Notes: generated by a model not told the origin, from the letters alone. 54,598 nt of DNA from an uncultured Clostridia bacterium (GCA_947631185.1 CANRKJ010000011.1:1-54598); one strand, 5' to 3'. Numbered from the stretch's first letter, positions 1 through 8,244 are shown. Numbers and translations: made by a program.

Positions 1-36
1 TTTTTATTTTTTATGAAAGAAAATAAAATATGAAGA

Positions 37-62
37 AAACCCTAGAAAAATTTCTAGGGTTT
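37..62. terminator. Perfect short hairpin, probable terminator
   Basis: A perfect inverted repeat (AAACCCTAGAAA / TTTCTAGGGTTT) lies at the window edge. It reads as a terminator stem in either direction, but no gene end next to it is visible in the window, so its strand is not assigned. Confidence 0.5.
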
Positions 63-74
63 GTCAACATTCTG

Positions 75-106
75 AAAAGCCAAATAGCTAAAGCTATTTG
101 GCTTTT
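75..106. terminator. Strong hairpin, intrinsic terminator type
   Basis: A 15-16 bp inverted repeat with arms AAAAGCCAAATAGCT and AGCTATTTGGCTTTT and almost no loop. Flanking A and T runs allow it to work in either direction. A near-identical hairpin, with ACC/GGT in place of GCC/GGC, occurs at 3225-3254, so this stem is a repeated terminator type in this genome. Confidence 0.6.
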
Positions 107-226
107 GGGTGCAGACGACGTAGATATTTACAACTCGTTATTGGCCCTACTATGATTGATTCAAACATCAAGCAATTTAATAAAATATATCACATTTTTT
201 ATAAATTGCAACATAATTTCAAAAAT

Positions 227-263
227 TAAAAAAAAACGTGCCTCTCGATTGGAGAAGCACGTT
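227..263 (-). terminator. Terminator of the 67-aa membrane protein gene
   Basis: The stem AACGTGC / GCACGTT with an inner GAG/CTC pairing is followed on the minus strand by a run of seven T. It starts six bases after the stop codon of the small gene that ends at 269. Confidence 0.75.
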
Positions 264-268
264 TGCAC

Positions 269-472
269 TTACTTTTTGGAGTTTTTTATATCTTGTACAA
301 TCTGCCATGTGACAGTTATACCAATGAATACCGTAATAACCCAATATTCAGGTTGCCGAAATAAAGTATTCACCTCTTCTTCGGTTCTGAACAATATTGT
401 AGGCAATATACTTGCACTCATTGCAACTACAAAAATAATGATGTTCCGACATATTTCTTTTGCTTTTTTCAT
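269..472 (-). CDS. Small two-helix membrane protein, function unknown
   Basis: The predicted 67-residue protein is not one I recognise. It has two hydrophobic segments, at about residues 10-28 and 43-60, joined by a polar stretch containing RTEEEVN, and a short basic tail (DIKNSKK), so it is probably a small inner-membrane protein. The start is supported by AAGGAG ten bases upstream. The gene is a self-contained unit with its own promoter (522-550) and terminator (227-263). Its codons use more G and C than the neighbours, as do the small genes at 37874, 42062 and 49233. The size resembles small phage or mobile-element membrane proteins such as holins, but nothing nearby supports a lysis function. 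Confidence 0.65.
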   Translation of the reverse strand: MKKAKEICRNIIIFVVAMSASILPTILFRTEEEVNTLFRQPEYWVITVFIGITVTWQIVQDIKNSKK

Positions 473-521
473 AGTTTAGCACTCCTTTTTATGCATTTTT
501 CAAGTGTTGCGAACATATAAT

Positions 522-550
522 ATTGTACCAAGTTTTCTACTATAAATCAA
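522..550 (-). promoter_or_regulatory. Sigma-A-type promoter for the 67-aa gene
   Basis: On the minus strand TTGATT and TACAAT are separated by 17 bases, about 50 bases upstream of the start codon at 472. The 480-745 stretch holds nothing else I can identify. Confidence 0.55.
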
Positions 551-745
551 TACTTTACTAAAATTTATGTGATAAAAATATAGAATATTATGTATTTTTT
601 TATTTATGGACATCCTCATTTGAAATAACATACTATAATACTTATGGATTGAACTTTAAGTAAACATATTGTAAATAATGATATACCAGCTAAAAAAGGA
701 TTTATATACTCTTTCTGTTTTTAGTCTCATAATAAGTATATTTAC

Positions 746-1615
746 CTATTGCATTTCATATGGTTCATCTATTGTTCCTTTTCCAGAAACTATTTTTACA
801 TCTGGTTTTAAGTTTAATACAATTCGTATTGGATCTTCTCCATATTCTAAACCTGTTAAATATCCCCAAGATTGACTATGTAAAACTCTATTTCCTCTTC
901 TGTCTTTATTAGTTACAGCATTTATATAATATGCATATCCATTTTCTAATAAATCAGCTACTCTACTATTTTCATCTAATTTTAATACTCTATTTGATAA
1001 TGTTGCAGAAGAATAAAATAGTTCTTCAATTGTAGTTTCTTTTCCAGTAATTTTTTCGTAAGTATTAATTAATTCTTCTCCTGTCATAGCATGAATTGAA
1101 GATGTATCTTCTAATCCTGTATTAAATACTTGTGTCATATCAAAAGTATTACCATCAAAGCCAGAATCTAGAAAGTATGAGTATGAAGAATCAACTACTG
1201 TTGAATCTGTATTTAATACTTTATATAAATTACTTAAATCATTATTTATTCTCTCTTCATCGCAGTTTTGACAATATTTTATTGGTACTCCTGCTGATAT
1301 TAATGTTATAGTATTATCATCATTTATACTTAAAATTCTCCAACCTTTCACTTGATCATTTACAGTTTGACCAGAATGATAATCTCCAACATTTGTATAA
1401 TTTACTTTATAATTAATGAAGTCTCCCATTTGAAGGTCAGAGTTTTCTATTTTTTCACTTTCTTCTTTGTTCTCTTTTGTTTCACTTGTCTGTTTATCTT
1501 CTTGAGATTTTGCATCATTACCTACAAAATTTTTATATCCCAAAAGTCCGGCTGCTCCTAAAAGAGCAATAATGATTATAACCAGTATAATAATTAATGA
1601 TTTTTTATTTTTCAT
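746..1615 (-). CDS. Membrane-anchored extracellular protein, unknown function
   Basis: The 289-residue protein has a short basic N-terminus, one strongly hydrophobic helix (about residues 7-27), a highly charged Lys/Glu/Ser linker (about 33-57) and a globular domain thought to lie outside the cell. The domain opens with a GDFINYKVNYTNVGDY stretch followed by GWRILSI and TITLISAG. This arrangement is common in secreted or anchored proteins of gut Firmicutes, but I know no assigned activity. Two cysteines (CQNC, near residue 114) could form a disulfide. GTGAGG lies eight bases before the ATG. The gene stands alone, and no clear terminator follows it. Confidence 0.7.
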   Translation of the reverse strand: MKNKKSLIIILVIIIIALLGAAGLLGYKNFVGNDAKSQEDKQTSETKENKEESEKIENSDLQMGDFINYKVNYTNVGDYHSGQTVNDQVKGWRILSINDDNTITLISAGVPIKYCQNCDEERINNDLSNLYKVLNTDSTVVDSSYSYFLDSGFDGNTFDMTQVFNTGLEDTSSIHAMTGEELINTYEKITGKETTIEELFYSSATLSNRVLKLDENSRVADLLENGYAYYINAVTNKDRRGNRVLHSQSWGYLTGLEYGEDPIRIVLNLKPDVKIVSGKGTIDEPYEMQ

Positions 1616-1720
1616 AAATATTTCCTCACTTTCTTTTTTATTATATCGTTTTCTTGAATGATTTTTAATCTATCTGTTATTAGTTCAAACAGATACGTCA
1701 TTGGTGCGTAATTTAGTATT

Positions 1721-2051
1721 CTATATATATTCTTTAATTTGTATTTCATTGTTTTTCAAATAATTTTCTGTTTTTTTCAAATAAATTGCTGATATAATCA
1801 AGAAAAACATTAATATTGAAACCGATATTGCTAGTATATTTACATCATAGAAATAATTATATAATATGTATATTAGACTATAACTAATTATCTGTCCTAT
1901 TGCCATATAAATATTATATGTTCTTTCTTATATTCTATTAAATCTTTTGTTCTTATTGCTGAATATACTATACTACATGATTCTGATTCAATTATTATTC
2001 CTAAAGAGTTCATTAAAATATTGCTATGTATCTTCTATTTTCTTGTTCCAT
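1721..2051 (-). pseudogene. Decayed membrane-protein gene, transporter C-terminus-like
   Basis: Three successive reading frames make one plausible membrane protein. Frame one starts at 2051 (MEQENRRYIAI) with a GGAG site five bases upstream. Frame two runs through MNSLGIIIESES and IRTKDLIEYKKEH. Frame three gives two helices from MAIGQIISYSL to about LKKTENYL. The frames join near 2016 and 1908. The composite of about 110 residues looks like the last part of an MFS-type transporter, although the family call is weak. No intact ORF covers the stretch, and the two frame changes argue for decay or indel errors. The segment 2052-2205 between this and the deaminase gene holds nothing I recognise. 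Confidence 0.4.
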
Positions 2052-2205
2052 TTTTTCTCCTATTCTTATTGCTTAAGAAATGTATTATTTGTTTAAATTT
2101 CAAGAAATTTTATAGCAAAATTATAACAATAATTTTGACATATTACAATAAACATGGTAAAAGTTCTTTATTTTCCAAAATTAATAAGTGTAGTTCCTGT
2201 ATTCT

Positions 2206-2694
2206 TCATCTATACTTCTTTCTTGCATTTTCTATTTGTAATTGACATTCTTCCTTCAATATTCCTGTCTCAATATTTAAGTCTAGAATACTTTTTTCTT
2301 TAATATCAAATATGTTTATATTAGGATTCATATTTGATTCGCTAGGTGCTCCATATATAAAATTACTTATTTTAGCTTTAATACATGCTGACATACACAT
2401 ACTACAACTCCAAGCATTTGACATTATAATATATTTTGATAAATCTCTTGTATTAAGCTTTTTACATGCTTTTGAAATTAAATTTATTTCTGCATGTAAT
2501 ATAGGATTACACATTGATCTTGCAGTATTATGTGCTTTTTCAATTATATTACCTTTTGTGTCAATTAATATGGCTGCAAACGGTGAATTTCCTTCTTTTA
2601 TTGCAATATCAACCTCTTCCATTACTATTTTCATCAAATTTTCTTTTTCCTCTATATTAATATTTCTATCTTGCTTATCAAAAACCTCACCCAT
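2206..2694 (-). CDS. Zinc nucleoside/nucleobase deaminase (cytidine/deoxycytidylate deaminase superfamily)
   Basis: The 162-residue protein belongs to the CMP/dCMP and guanine deaminase superfamily, which removes an amino group from a base using a zinc-bound water. It contains HAE (H, a zinc ligand, and E, the proton shuttle) near residue 69 and the second zinc site SCSMCMSAC near residue 97. The usual PC of PCxxC is SC here. The segment SPFAAILIDTKGNII is the typical first strand of the fold. The length matches guanine deaminase or a generic nucleoside deaminase better than TadA, and the substrate cannot be told from sequence. AGGAGG lies nine bases upstream of the ATG. It lies in the accessory zone and has no pathway neighbours. 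Confidence 0.85.
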   Translation of the reverse strand: MGEVFDKQDRNINIEEKENLMKIVMEEVDIAIKEGNSPFAAILIDTKGNIIEKAHNTARSMCNPILHAEINLISKACKKLNTRDLSKYIIMSNAWSCSMCMSACIKAKISNFIYGAPSESNMNPNINIFDIKEKSILDLNIETGILKEECQLQIENARKKYR

Positions 2695-2733
2695 TATTCA
2701 AATTCCTCCTTTAATTAACAAATAAAACACTTA

Positions 2734-2906
2734 TTATATTTTATCCTTTAATAGTTCTCTAATTTTTGGACTTAATTTATTGTAATCTCTTTCTATTTTT
2801 TTCTTATATATTTTATATGTTCATTCAAAAAGTCGTATACATCTTTTTGTTTTGACATTTCACATCTAATTAACAATTTTCTTATTTTTTCAGTAATTAC
2901 ACTCAT
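2734..2906 (-). pseudogene. Small helical protein interrupted at a homopolymer run
   Basis: A start at 2906 with GGAGG six bases upstream opens a 37-residue ORF that begins MSVITEKIRKLL and stops at 2793. The stop follows an A7 run, seen as T7 on the plus strand near 2796-2802. Adding or skipping a base there continues the protein as ERDYNKLSPKIRELLKDKI to a stop at 2734, about 57 residues of amphipathic helix. This is either a real frameshift, a sequencing error in the homopolymer, or slippage used by the cell. No function is recognised. Confidence 0.4.
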
Positions 2907-3053
2907 TATTTTCCTCCAAGCAATTTAAAGATAACAATATTATGTGTTGATTATATCAAAACTATTGATGCTATTCAATTAAAAATTTGTATTTCCTTGA
3001 TATTTGCAAAAAATAAATGTGTTTATAATACAAATACATACTGAAAATAAAAC

Positions 3054-3087
3054 TAAAAAAATATCATCCTTTTTCAGAATGATATTT
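3054..3087 (-). terminator. Minus-strand intrinsic terminator
   Basis: The stem AAATATCAT / ATGATATTT is followed on the minus strand by a T7 run. It lies about 300 bases beyond the end of the membrane-protein gene at 3382, so it could be a back-up terminator for that unit. Confidence 0.5.
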
Positions 3088-3224
3088 ATATCTAACCGAC
3101 TAAAAATTAAAATTTTGATTTAAATTTTTTAAATATCATAATATATACCAGGTAACATTTTTAACATAAGTTAAAAAAAAATAAAGTAGTTGTTGGTGTA
3201 TGTAATATCAAGACATTAATATAA

Positions 3225-3278
3225 AAACCAAATAGCTTCAGCTATTTGGTTTTCTGGTCGGAGTGTTCTTATAGGAAC
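3225..3278. repeat. Two adjacent hairpins in a gene-free stretch
   Basis: The first hairpin (3225-3254) has arms AAAACCAAATAGCT and AGCTATTTGGTTTT and is a sequence sibling of the hairpin at 75-106. The second (3265-3278, GTTCTTATAGGAAC) sits in a 16-bp match, in inverted orientation, to the 3' flank of tRNA-Leu at 4845-4860. The rest of 2911-3381 has no ORF I can support. Confidence 0.5.
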
Positions 3279-3381
3279 TTTTAGCAAATGCTGATAAAAT
3301 CTATAATTACACTGCACCCCCAAAAGCATATTTACATTTTTTATTTATAAAAATAGGAACTAAATTAATAGTTCCTATTTC

Positions 3382-3984
3382 TTAGTCATTCATTGCTTTA
3401 TCAATTTGTTCTTGCATATAATCATCACTACCGTCCGTTTTCATTTCTAAAATAGGATTATTAGATGTAGATAAACTTAATGTAAAATTTGCATCTCCTA
3501 TTTTTGTAGTAGCTTCTTTTCCGATATTTTCAGTTAACCAATTTGTAAGTTCTGCATCATTTTCAGTTTTGTAATTCATTCTATTAAAAGCCATAAAAAC
3601 ATTAGTAGGGTCTTCTTTTGTTAAGCAAATAATTCTTGCATAATATATTTCCTTTTTATCTTTATCAGCGTCTATGCTTATTGAGTATTTTTCATTACTT
3701 TTTGCATAAGTAATTGAATCTCCCATTACAACACCATTCGTTCCACTAATTTCTGTAACACTTTCTAGTATAGAAGCAAAGTCATCAGAGTTTGTGCCTT
3801 CTAAAAATATAATCTTTGTAGTTCCTTGAACAATTTGATTATTTGTATTATTAACAACATTATTATTTGTATTTGTTTGATTAGTATTACTGCTAGAGAA
3901 CCCAATTATAACTATAATTCCAATAATTACCCAAAACCACCATTTTTTATAGATAGGCTTTTTATTATTTTCAATATTTGACAT
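3382..3984 (-). CDS. Membrane-anchored protein with Asn/Thr-rich linker, unknown function
   Basis: The start is the ATG at 3984, ten bases after AAGGAG. An in-frame GTG at 3993 is too close to that site. The resulting 200-residue protein begins MSNIENN, has a KKWWFWVIIGIIVIIGF transmembrane helix (about residues 12-32), a low-complexity Asn/Thr linker (about 33-55) and an extracytoplasmic domain of about 140 residues. The same N-terminal plan occurs in many Firmicute anchored proteins (DUF4352 and DUF5067 types), but the C-terminal domain is not one I can name. It lies 18 bases downstream of the broken zinc-ribbon/SHOCT gene and is probably co-transcribed with it. Confidence 0.7.
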   Translation of the reverse strand: MSNIENNKKPIYKKWWFWVIIGIIVIIGFSSSNTNQTNTNNNVVNNTNNQIVQGTTKIIFLEGTNSDDFASILESVTEISGTNGVVMGDSITYAKSNEKYSISIDADKDKKEIYYARIICLTKEDPTNVFMAFNRMNYKTENDAELTNWLTENIGKEATTKIGDANFTLSLSTSNNPILEMKTDGSDDYMQEQIDKAMND

Positions 3985-4002
3985 AAAAATCACACTCCTT
4001 TT

Positions 4003-4514
4003 TTATATATTTAATAATTCTTTTTTCTTTTTATCAAATTCTTCTTGTGTAATTGCTCCCATATCTAATAATTCCTTAAATTTTTTAACTTCATCAGCAA
4101 CAGAAATATTGGATGAAATTTTTTGACTTTGTATACCTTTTTCTTGTTCTAAACTATCAACAATAATTTGAAATTTTGATAAAATATCTTGAACACTTTT
4201 TGAGGCAGTTTTATATACAAAACTACTTTTCTTAAATTCGGTATTTATCAGATTTAGATATATTACAGGTCTGTCTTGATTTCTTGTTGTAACTTTAATT
4301 TCTAATTTATTACATATTTCTTTTGTTTTCTTTGATGTTCCTCCGGCTATGGCTCCAGCTAATCCTTTTAATGTATTTAAAGTAAATCCTTGACTTAAAC
4401 CAGTCTTAGCAACACAATTAGAACATAAAAAAGTCCCATTGTTTAATTAATTCTACTCATTGCTCCTGCTTCATTACCACATATAATGCAATTTTCCTTT
4501 GAAAACAATCCCAT
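4003..4514 (-). pseudogene. Zinc-ribbon plus SHOCT-domain protein, frameshifted
   Basis: The reading starts at 4514 after GGAGG with MGLFSKENCIICGNEAG, the first CxxC knuckle, and hits a stop after SRIN. One frame over, the protein resumes as NNGTFLCSNCVAK, the second CxxC, and continues for about 145 residues. It ends with FKELLDMGAITQEEFDKKK, a clear SHOCT motif. Restoring one A near 4449, so that the codons read ATT AAA TTA, joins the halves into a protein of about 170 residues. Proteins of this type have a zinc ribbon, a variable middle and SHOCT, and their role is not established. A single-base deletion or an assembly error explains the break. Confidence 0.7.
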
Positions 4515-4581
4515 TTTTTACCTCCAATAATAAAATTTTTATTAATTATACCATATTATAATTTTTTTTTATATTTTTACA

Positions 4582-4773
4582 TTATTTTCTATTTTTATTT
4601 TTCTTTCTTATTGTATAGTCAAATAATGCTATAGCAATCATAATTAGTAAGGTACTGCCTACAAGTATTAAAAAATTCTTATATTCTTGTGATGACATTT
4701 CAGCCCATTTCTGTAATACGGGAGTAACTATAATAGATAGAACTAGATAATGTAGATATATCAACAAATACAT
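4582..4773 (-). CDS. Small membrane protein, possible
   Basis: The ORF encodes 63 residues with a hydrophobic N-terminus, the segment LQKWAEMSSQEYKNF, a second helix (LILVGSTLLIMIAIALF) and a basic tail (TIRKKNKNRK). No ribosome-binding site precedes the ATG at 4773, and none is obvious before the internal Met, so the start is unsure. It lies just upstream of the broken SHOCT gene on the same strand. It may be a fragment. Confidence 0.35.
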   Translation of the reverse strand: MYLLIYLHYLVLSIIVTPVLQKWAEMSSQEYKNFLILVGSTLLIMIAIALFDYTIRKKNKNRK

Positions 4774-4817
4774 AAAAAATATAAGTATAAAATATTTTTA
4801 TGAATTATCAGTAAAAA

Positions 4818-4856
4818 TAAAAAAGTTCTTACAGAACTATGAAATCCTATAAGAAC
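4818..4856 (-). terminator. Terminator of tRNA-Leu
   Basis: The stem GTTCTTA / TAAGAAC with extra inner pairing is followed on the minus strand by T6. It begins nine bases after the tRNA CCA end. Confidence 0.75.
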
Positions 4857-4864
4857 ACTCAGAC

Positions 4865-4950
4865 TGGTGCCGATGGTGGGACTCGAACCCACATGAATGT
4901 TATTCGCATCATTTTGAGTGATGTGCGTATACCAATTTCGCCACATCGGC
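4865..4950 (-). tRNA. tRNA-Leu (anticodon CAA)
   Basis: This is an 86-nt class II tRNA including an encoded CCA. The acceptor GCCGATG pairs with CATCGGC, the T-arm has GTGGG TTCGAGT CCCAC, and there is a long variable arm. The anticodon stem CATCA/TGATG encloses the loop CTCAAAA, so the anticodon is CAA and reads UUG. The promoter lies at 4988-5016 and the terminator follows the CCA. Confidence 0.95.
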
Positions 4951-4987
4951 ATTTAATAATTCAATTAGTAATTTTTAATTCCTGTAT

Positions 4988-5016
4988 ATCTTAACATATC
5001 TATATATTTTTGTCTA
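4988..5016 (-). promoter_or_regulatory. Promoter of tRNA-Leu
   Basis: On the minus strand TAGACA and TAAGAT are separated by 17 bases, about 40 bases before the tRNA 5' end. Confidence 0.5.
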
Positions 5017-5080
5017 GTTATTTTTTCATTTTTATAAATATTTTAAGTAAATTTACTTATACTATAATTGAGGTGTTTCT

Positions 5081-5227
5081 ATGAGTGATAAAAATAAGCA
5101 TAAACAAACTGAATCAGGAGAATTCATCCCTACTTACTTTACTTGGCAAACTTTAGAAGGTCAAAAAGAAAGAGCAAATGAATTAAGTAAAAAAACTAAA
5201 AAGAAAAGCAAAAAAGAAGATGAATAA
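5081..5227 (+). CDS. Small basic hypothetical protein
   Basis: A 48-residue protein with GAGGTG six bases before the ATG. Its N-terminal half has GEFIPTYFTWQTLEGQ and the C-terminus is a Lys-rich tail (SKKTKKKSKKEDE). I know no domain. The last codons form part of a strong bidirectional terminator, which supports a real gene end here. It is a single plus-strand gene between tRNA-Leu and the glycan operon. Confidence 0.6.
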   Translation: MSDKNKHKQTESGEFIPTYFTWQTLEGQKERANELSKKTKKKSKKEDE

Positions 5228-5242
5228 TAGCATCTTCTTTTT
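5211..5242. terminator. Bidirectional terminator
   Basis: The arms AAAAAGAAGATG and CATCTTCTTTTT have A and T runs on both sides. It ends the 48-aa plus-strand gene and the minus-strand glycan operon whose last ORF stops at 5241. It overlaps the 3' ends of both genes. Confidence 0.8.
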
Positions 5243-6014
5243 ATTTTTTTTCATCAAGCATATAAATCAAATAATTACTAGTTGATCCAATTTTTTTGAA
5301 ATTAAAATCTTCCAAATTAGCATCATACGTAACATTTCTTAATAAAACTATAAAATTACATTTATGGTATCGAAAAAGCGTTTCCATATTCCAATATATT
5401 CTACCAGCATCTATTTCTCTTCCCATAAATACTATTATTGATGGATTCCTTCCATAAACTAATTTAATATTTCCATCATATTGTCTAACCCATTCTACCA
5501 TATTAGAAGGTGCATAAATTACTTTATTATCTATATCTTGAGATTGAATAATTTGCATAACTTCTAAAACTTCTTCTGGCATTTTATACCAATTATTTGC
5601 TATTTGATAATTTTCTTCTGAATATGCTAATTTTCCAGATAATACAATAACTATAATACACATTACCGACAAAAATGTCATTATAAATTTATTTTTACTT
5701 GAACTAGCAAAACTTGTAAATGCATATGCTATTGTTGGAGCTATAGGCATAAGCCAAAACATTCTCCAATAAGTATTTCCCTCTCCATCTCCCAAAAAAG
5801 GATCTAATAATTTAAAAACTATAGGATTAAATACTAATATCATAATAATTATAGGTAATAATACTAATAAAATTTTTTCATTTTTGTTTGATTTTTTTAC
5901 TATTAAAAAATTAAATACTATTGCTATTAAAAAAATTAAAAAATATTTTGAATCTGAAAAATATAAATCAAAATCATATTTTATATTATCGAAATTTGAA
6001 ACTAAAAAATCCAT
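5241..6014 (-). CDS. Membrane protein, C-terminal half of a split glycan-locus protein
   Basis: The 257-residue ORF has several hydrophobic helices in its first 130 residues and a soluble C-terminal domain (about 135-257) containing YAPSNMVEWVRQYDG and NFIVLLRNV. Its ATG shares one base with the TAA of the ORF upstream (TAATG), and no separate ribosome-binding site is obvious, so the two ORFs are either translationally coupled or parts of one broken gene. Together they resemble the large multi-pass DUF6077-type membrane proteins of Firmicute surface-polysaccharide loci, although I infer this from architecture only. It is the last gene of the operon with the DUF4422 transferase and glf. Confidence 0.65.
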   Translation of the reverse strand: MDFLVSNFDNIKYDFDLYFSDSKYFLIFLIAIVFNFLIVKKSNKNEKILLVLLPIIIMILVFNPIVFKLLDPFLGDGEGNTYWRMFWLMPIAPTIAYAFTSFASSSKNKFIMTFLSVMCIIVIVLSGKLAYSEENYQIANNWYKMPEEVLEVMQIIQSQDIDNKVIYAPSNMVEWVRQYDGNIKLVYGRNPSIIVFMGREIDAGRIYWNMETLFRYHKCNFIVLLRNVTYDANLEDFNFKKIGSTSNYLIYMLDEKK

Positions 6015-7108
6015 TAATTAGCATCTCCTTTCAATATTATATAAGCAACTGCTAATAAAATATTGGGAAAACAACATATAGCAGACTTTACTCCTAATTT
6101 AAAAATAGAATTTATTGATTGTTTAAAATTCTTTAAGTCTAATCTTGATATACTATATGAAATCGTTAAAGATACTAATAATATTGGTGCTAAAGCAAGT
6201 CCCATAGTCGAAACTAAACAAGAAGCAACCATTCCCAATAATAAAGCAATCCAATATGAAAATTTATCTTTTTCTTTTATATACATGAGATAAAAAGTAA
6301 TGATTGAAGGTAAAATCAAATTTCCTAAAACAGCTTTACCTTGCCATAGCCTAATTAACATAAAAGTAAAATTGCTACGTGTTGAAAAATTACCGAAAAT
6401 GTATATTATATTAATAAAAATTAGAAATAATAAAGATTTTTTCTTATCATTATTAAATAATTTTTGAGCTAATATATAGTAATTTGTATAAATTAATAAA
6501 GTTAATATCACAGGTAAAATAGTATGAGCCATTATCATAGGATGAAACCCTGTAAATTTAGATATTAAAGCTATATAAACTGGAAATGGAGACAAAACAT
6601 ATCTAGCAGGGAAATTATCATATTTTAATCCGTCATCATTATATACATATAAAGTATTAGTATCTATACTAATTGAGGCTTTTGCAACAAAATTCGAATC
6701 ATCTGAATCAATATGCATAAATGAGAAAACAAAAAAACATTGTATAAAAATTAACAATAAAGAAACAATACCTAATATTTTGGTCTCATTTTTTTTTCCT
6801 CTTTTTATAATATTAGGTATTTGTAAAAAATTATTAAAATTTATTATAACAGATATAATAGATATAAAAACCGAGATTCCACACCATGTAAAAAATAAAC
6901 TATTAAAACTTTTTCCTAAAAAAGTAAAAATAATTGTTGTTATTTCTGTAATTGTAAACTGTACAAAAAATCCAATTAACCATGATAATAATATATTTTC
7001 ATTATCTTTTTTCATAAAATGTGTTATTAAGCTTCCAAGTAAATATGGAATTATTAAAAAAAGTATAATACTCAAACCTAATTTTATCATAAATTTCTTC
7101 CTTTGCAC
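6014..7108 (-). CDS. Multi-pass membrane protein, N-terminal half (DUF6077-like)
   Basis: The 364-residue protein has about nine or ten hydrophobic segments. A cytoplasmic basic start (MQRKKF) is followed by helices from residue 7 onward. A non-membrane loop near residues 128-165 (HIDSDDSNFVAKASISID, then FPARYVLSPFPVY) resembles the outward loop of GT-C-type or DUF6077 proteins, including an acidic DSDDS cluster. It ends abruptly in LKGDAN just where the next ORF begins. The family normally has a longer C-terminus, which the following ORF would supply. It lies three bases downstream of glf. A role in export or assembly of a galactofuranose-containing glycan is inferred from the neighbours. 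Confidence 0.7.
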   Translation of the reverse strand: MQRKKFMIKLGLSIILFLIIPYLLGSLITHFMKKDNENILLSWLIGFFVQFTITEITTIIFTFLGKSFNSLFFTWCGISVFISIISVIINFNNFLQIPNIIKRGKKNETKILGIVSLLLIFIQCFFVFSFMHIDSDDSNFVAKASISIDTNTLYVYNDDGLKYDNFPARYVLSPFPVYIALISKFTGFHPMIMAHTILPVILTLLIYTNYYILAQKLFNNDKKKSLLFLIFINIIYIFGNFSTRSNFTFMLIRLWQGKAVLGNLILPSIITFYLMYIKEKDKFSYWIALLLGMVASCLVSTMGLALAPILLVSLTISYSISRLDLKNFKQSINSIFKLGVKSAICCFPNILLAVAYIILKGDAN

Positions 7109-7110
7109 CT

Positions 7111-8208
7111 TTAATATAGCAATTTTCTAGCACATTTTAATGCCTCTTCAACAACTATATTCATATCATAATATTTATATTCGCCTAATCTTCCACCGAA
7201 AACTACCTTATAATCCTTATTAGCTAATTCTTTATATTTTTCATAAAGCTTATTATTTTTTTCATTATTTATTGGATAATAAGGTTCTTTATTTCTATTC
7301 CATGTATCTGAAAATTCTTTAGATATAACAGTTTTTGCTTGGTTTCCAAATTCAAAATGTTTATGTTCTATTATTCTAGTATATGGTACTTCATATTCAG
7401 TATAATTTACTACTGCATTTCCTTGATAATTATTTGTATCCAATACTTCTGTTTCAAACCTTAAACTTCTGTATTGTAATTCTCCAAAACAATAATCATA
7501 ATATCTATCAATTGGACCTGTAAAAATTGTTTTTTCGGCTATTTTATCTAGCTTTTCTCTATTAGCAAAATAATCACAATTTAAAATAACATCACTTCCT
7601 CTAAGCATTTTCTCAATAATTTGAGTATATCCACCTTTAGGAACCCCTTGATATATGTCATTAAAATAATTATTATTATATGTAAAACGTACTGGAATAC
7701 GTTTAATTATAAAATCAGGCAATTCTGTTGCCTTCATTCCCCATTGTTTTTCAGTATAACCTTTAACCAATTTTTGATAGACTGTTGTGCCAACTGATTT
7801 TATTGCTTGCTCTTCTAAATTCTTAGGTTTTCCTATATTTACAGACTGTATTTCAGAATAAATCTTTGCCTTAGCTTCTTCTGGCGTTCTTACTCCCCAC
7901 AACTGATTAAATGTATTCATATTGAAAGGTAAATTAAAAACTTCATCTTTATATTTTGCAATTGGAGAATTTATGTAACCATTAAACTCAGCAAATTGAT
8001 TCATATATTGCCATATTTCTTTATTATTAGTATGAAAAATATGTGCACCATATTTATGTACATTTATCCCTTCTACATTTTCAGTATAAATATTTCCACC
8101 TATATGATTTCTTTTTTCAACTACTAAACATGTTTTTCCAATTTTATTTGCTTCATATGCAAATACCGAACCAAATAATCCAGATCCAACAATCAAAAAA
8201 TTATACAT
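7111..8208 (-). CDS. glf: UDP-galactopyranose mutase
   Basis: This FAD enzyme interconverts UDP-galactopyranose and UDP-galactofuranose, the sugar donor for galactofuranose-containing surface glycans. The 365-residue length is typical. The N-terminal dinucleotide-binding fold has GSGLFG (residues 8-13), the ribose-binding acid at the end of the second strand (E31) and RNHIGGN. Later family blocks include KYGAHIFHTNN, QWGM, the arginine-containing IPVRFTYNNNYF and GRLGEYKYYDM. AGAGGA precedes the ATG. It is the second gene of an operon between a DUF4422 glycosyltransferase and a membrane protein, a setting consistent with capsule or wall-polysaccharide synthesis. Confidence 0.97.
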   Translation of the reverse strand: MYNFLIVGSGLFGSVFAYEANKIGKTCLVVEKRNHIGGNIYTENVEGINVHKYGAHIFHTNNKEIWQYMNQFAEFNGYINSPIAKYKDEVFNLPFNMNTFNQLWGVRTPEEAKAKIYSEIQSVNIGKPKNLEEQAIKSVGTTVYQKLVKGYTEKQWGMKATELPDFIIKRIPVRFTYNNNYFNDIYQGVPKGGYTQIIEKMLRGSDVILNCDYFANREKLDKIAEKTIFTGPIDRYYDYCFGELQYRSLRFETEVLDTNNYQGNAVVNYTEYEVPYTRIIEHKHFEFGNQAKTVISKEFSDTWNRNKEPYYPINNEKNNKLYEKYKELANKDYKVVFGGRLGEYKYYDMNIVVEEALKCARKLLY

Positions 8209-8244
8209 TTTTTTCCTCTTTCTTAATAATTATCAAGCTAATTT

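Noticed and set aside
156-479. 107-codon plus-strand ORF
   Set aside because: It lies antisense to the 67-aa gene, which has a ribosome-binding site, promoter and terminator on the other strand. The ORF has no ribosome-binding site and reads through that terminator.
2312-2725. 137-codon plus-strand ORF
   Set aside because: It is the mirror of the deaminase gene, whose zinc motifs are on the minus strand.
4761-4952. 63-codon ORF over tRNA-Leu
   Set aside because: It reads through the tRNA and its terminator, so it is an artefact of the structured sequence.
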